Of a stretch of DNA of 64,000 nt, positions 63,696 through 64,000 are shown one piece after another. The notes beneath the pieces were generated by a model. It searched no databases. It was given only the letters and a program-made list of their open reading frames with translations, and had not been told where the DNA came from. Origin of the DNA: Paracoccus fistulariae (GTDB taxonomy: Bacteria > Pseudomonadota > Alphaproteobacteria > Rhodobacterales > Rhodobacteraceae). Position 1 is the stretch's first letter. The number at the start of each line of letters is the position of its first letter. Made by a program: the position numbers and the translations under genes. Location of the stretch: the NCBI RefSeq assembly GCF_028553785.1, contig NZ_CP067136.1, forward strand, positions 2,354,501-2,418,500, written 5' to 3'.

Positions 63696-64000
63696 TTAGG
63701 ATTTCTCATTCTTGCATTCCTCCACGAATGGCAGGTCGGATTTCAGCGCGCTGACCTGATCGGGGCTACCAGAGGTGAAATCGACCTGAGGCGATTTCAC
63801 CTTGAGATGGGTCGTCTTGATCGTCACCCCGCTGTCGTCGATGATAATGGTGCCGCCCGGCCCGCCGATGACGAATTTCTCTTTCGCGTGCAGCACATGC
63901 TTGACGGTTCGTCCAAAGATCGAGCGCTTGACCTCGTAGTCGTAATCTTCGCCCACAACCAGCTTCTTGGTCTTGCCAACCGATGTCGTCATGATGTTTC
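63696..64000 (-). CDS. VgrG type VI spike protein, C-terminal part (5' end outside window)
   Basis: The frame is open to the end of the window, so this is the last ~100 residues. It contains VGEDYDYEVKRSIFGRTVKHVLHAKEKFVIGGPGGTIIIDDSGVTIKTTHLKVKSPQVDF, the repeating beta-helix end of VgrG (gp5-like needle) with the typical GGPGGTIIIDDSGVT. The protein forms the trimeric spike of the T6SS. A Met within the frame (63992) is probably internal and not the start. Confidence 0.85.
   Translation of the reverse strand, partial: NIMTTSVGKTKKLVVGEDYDYEVKRSIFGRTVKHVLHAKEKFVIGGPGGTIIIDDSGVTIKTTHLKVKSPQVDFTSGSPDQVSALKSDLPFVEECKNEKS

Overview
The window is a GC-rich, gene-dense bacterial chromosome segment. 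It most resembles an alphaproteobacterium of the family Rhodobacteraceae, probably Paracoccus or a close relative. That placement rests on gene content and is an inference: AddAB instead of RecBCD, a TsaE domain fused to a sugar-kinase domain followed by a MurU-type nucleotidyltransferase, VPLPA-CTERM proteins, a rhizobial-type frcBCAK fructose operon, DUF2585, and a GC-rich intergenic repeat ending in GGGATATTT. I see no tRNA, rRNA or CRISPR array.

Layout. 1-10.8 kb is housekeeping: nitroreductase end, AEC transporter, crotonase, a membrane protein, dapD with a DUF188 gene, LOG-family protein, rlmN, an IalB-like protein, asparaginase, TauE/SafE exporter and nitronate monooxygenase. 10.7-14.7 kb holds all three phosphorylated-pathway serine genes (serB reverse; serC and serA forward). 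14.8-17.3 kb has a phosphoesterase, a CreA-like protein, hspQ and a STAS/anti-sigma-kinase pair. 17.6-24.0 kb holds the four families of the Anbu-proteasome neighbourhood (ATP-grasp, alpha-E, transglutaminase, Anbu), interrupted by a reverse cyclic-nucleotide phosphodiesterase. 24.1-32.1 kb has two VPLPA-CTERM proteins, a BCCT transporter, maeB, trhO and pepT.

32.3-35.3 kb is an IS256-family element inserted with an 8-bp target duplication inside the 5' end of a serralysin-type RTX metalloprotease; removing the element restores the frame exactly. A TPP riboswitch and thiC follow, then a very large secreted RTX/ExeM-type nuclease, then a ROK regulator with a fructose ABC operon (frcBCAK) and a clear terminator. 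47.6-48.8 kb is a decayed IS5-type element and unassigned DNA. An arsR-acr3-arsC operon lies next to it.

51.8-60.6 kb is a tightly overlapping run: tsaE-kinase fusion, murU, addB, addA, trxA, closed by a strong terminator. The last 3.3 kb, on the reverse strand, is the tail of a type VI secretion VgrG island: VgrG C-terminus, three unassigned genes with 4-bp or 1-bp overlaps, a PAAR protein and a DUF4123 adaptor. The unassigned genes are the best candidates in the window for an undescribed effector/immunity set.
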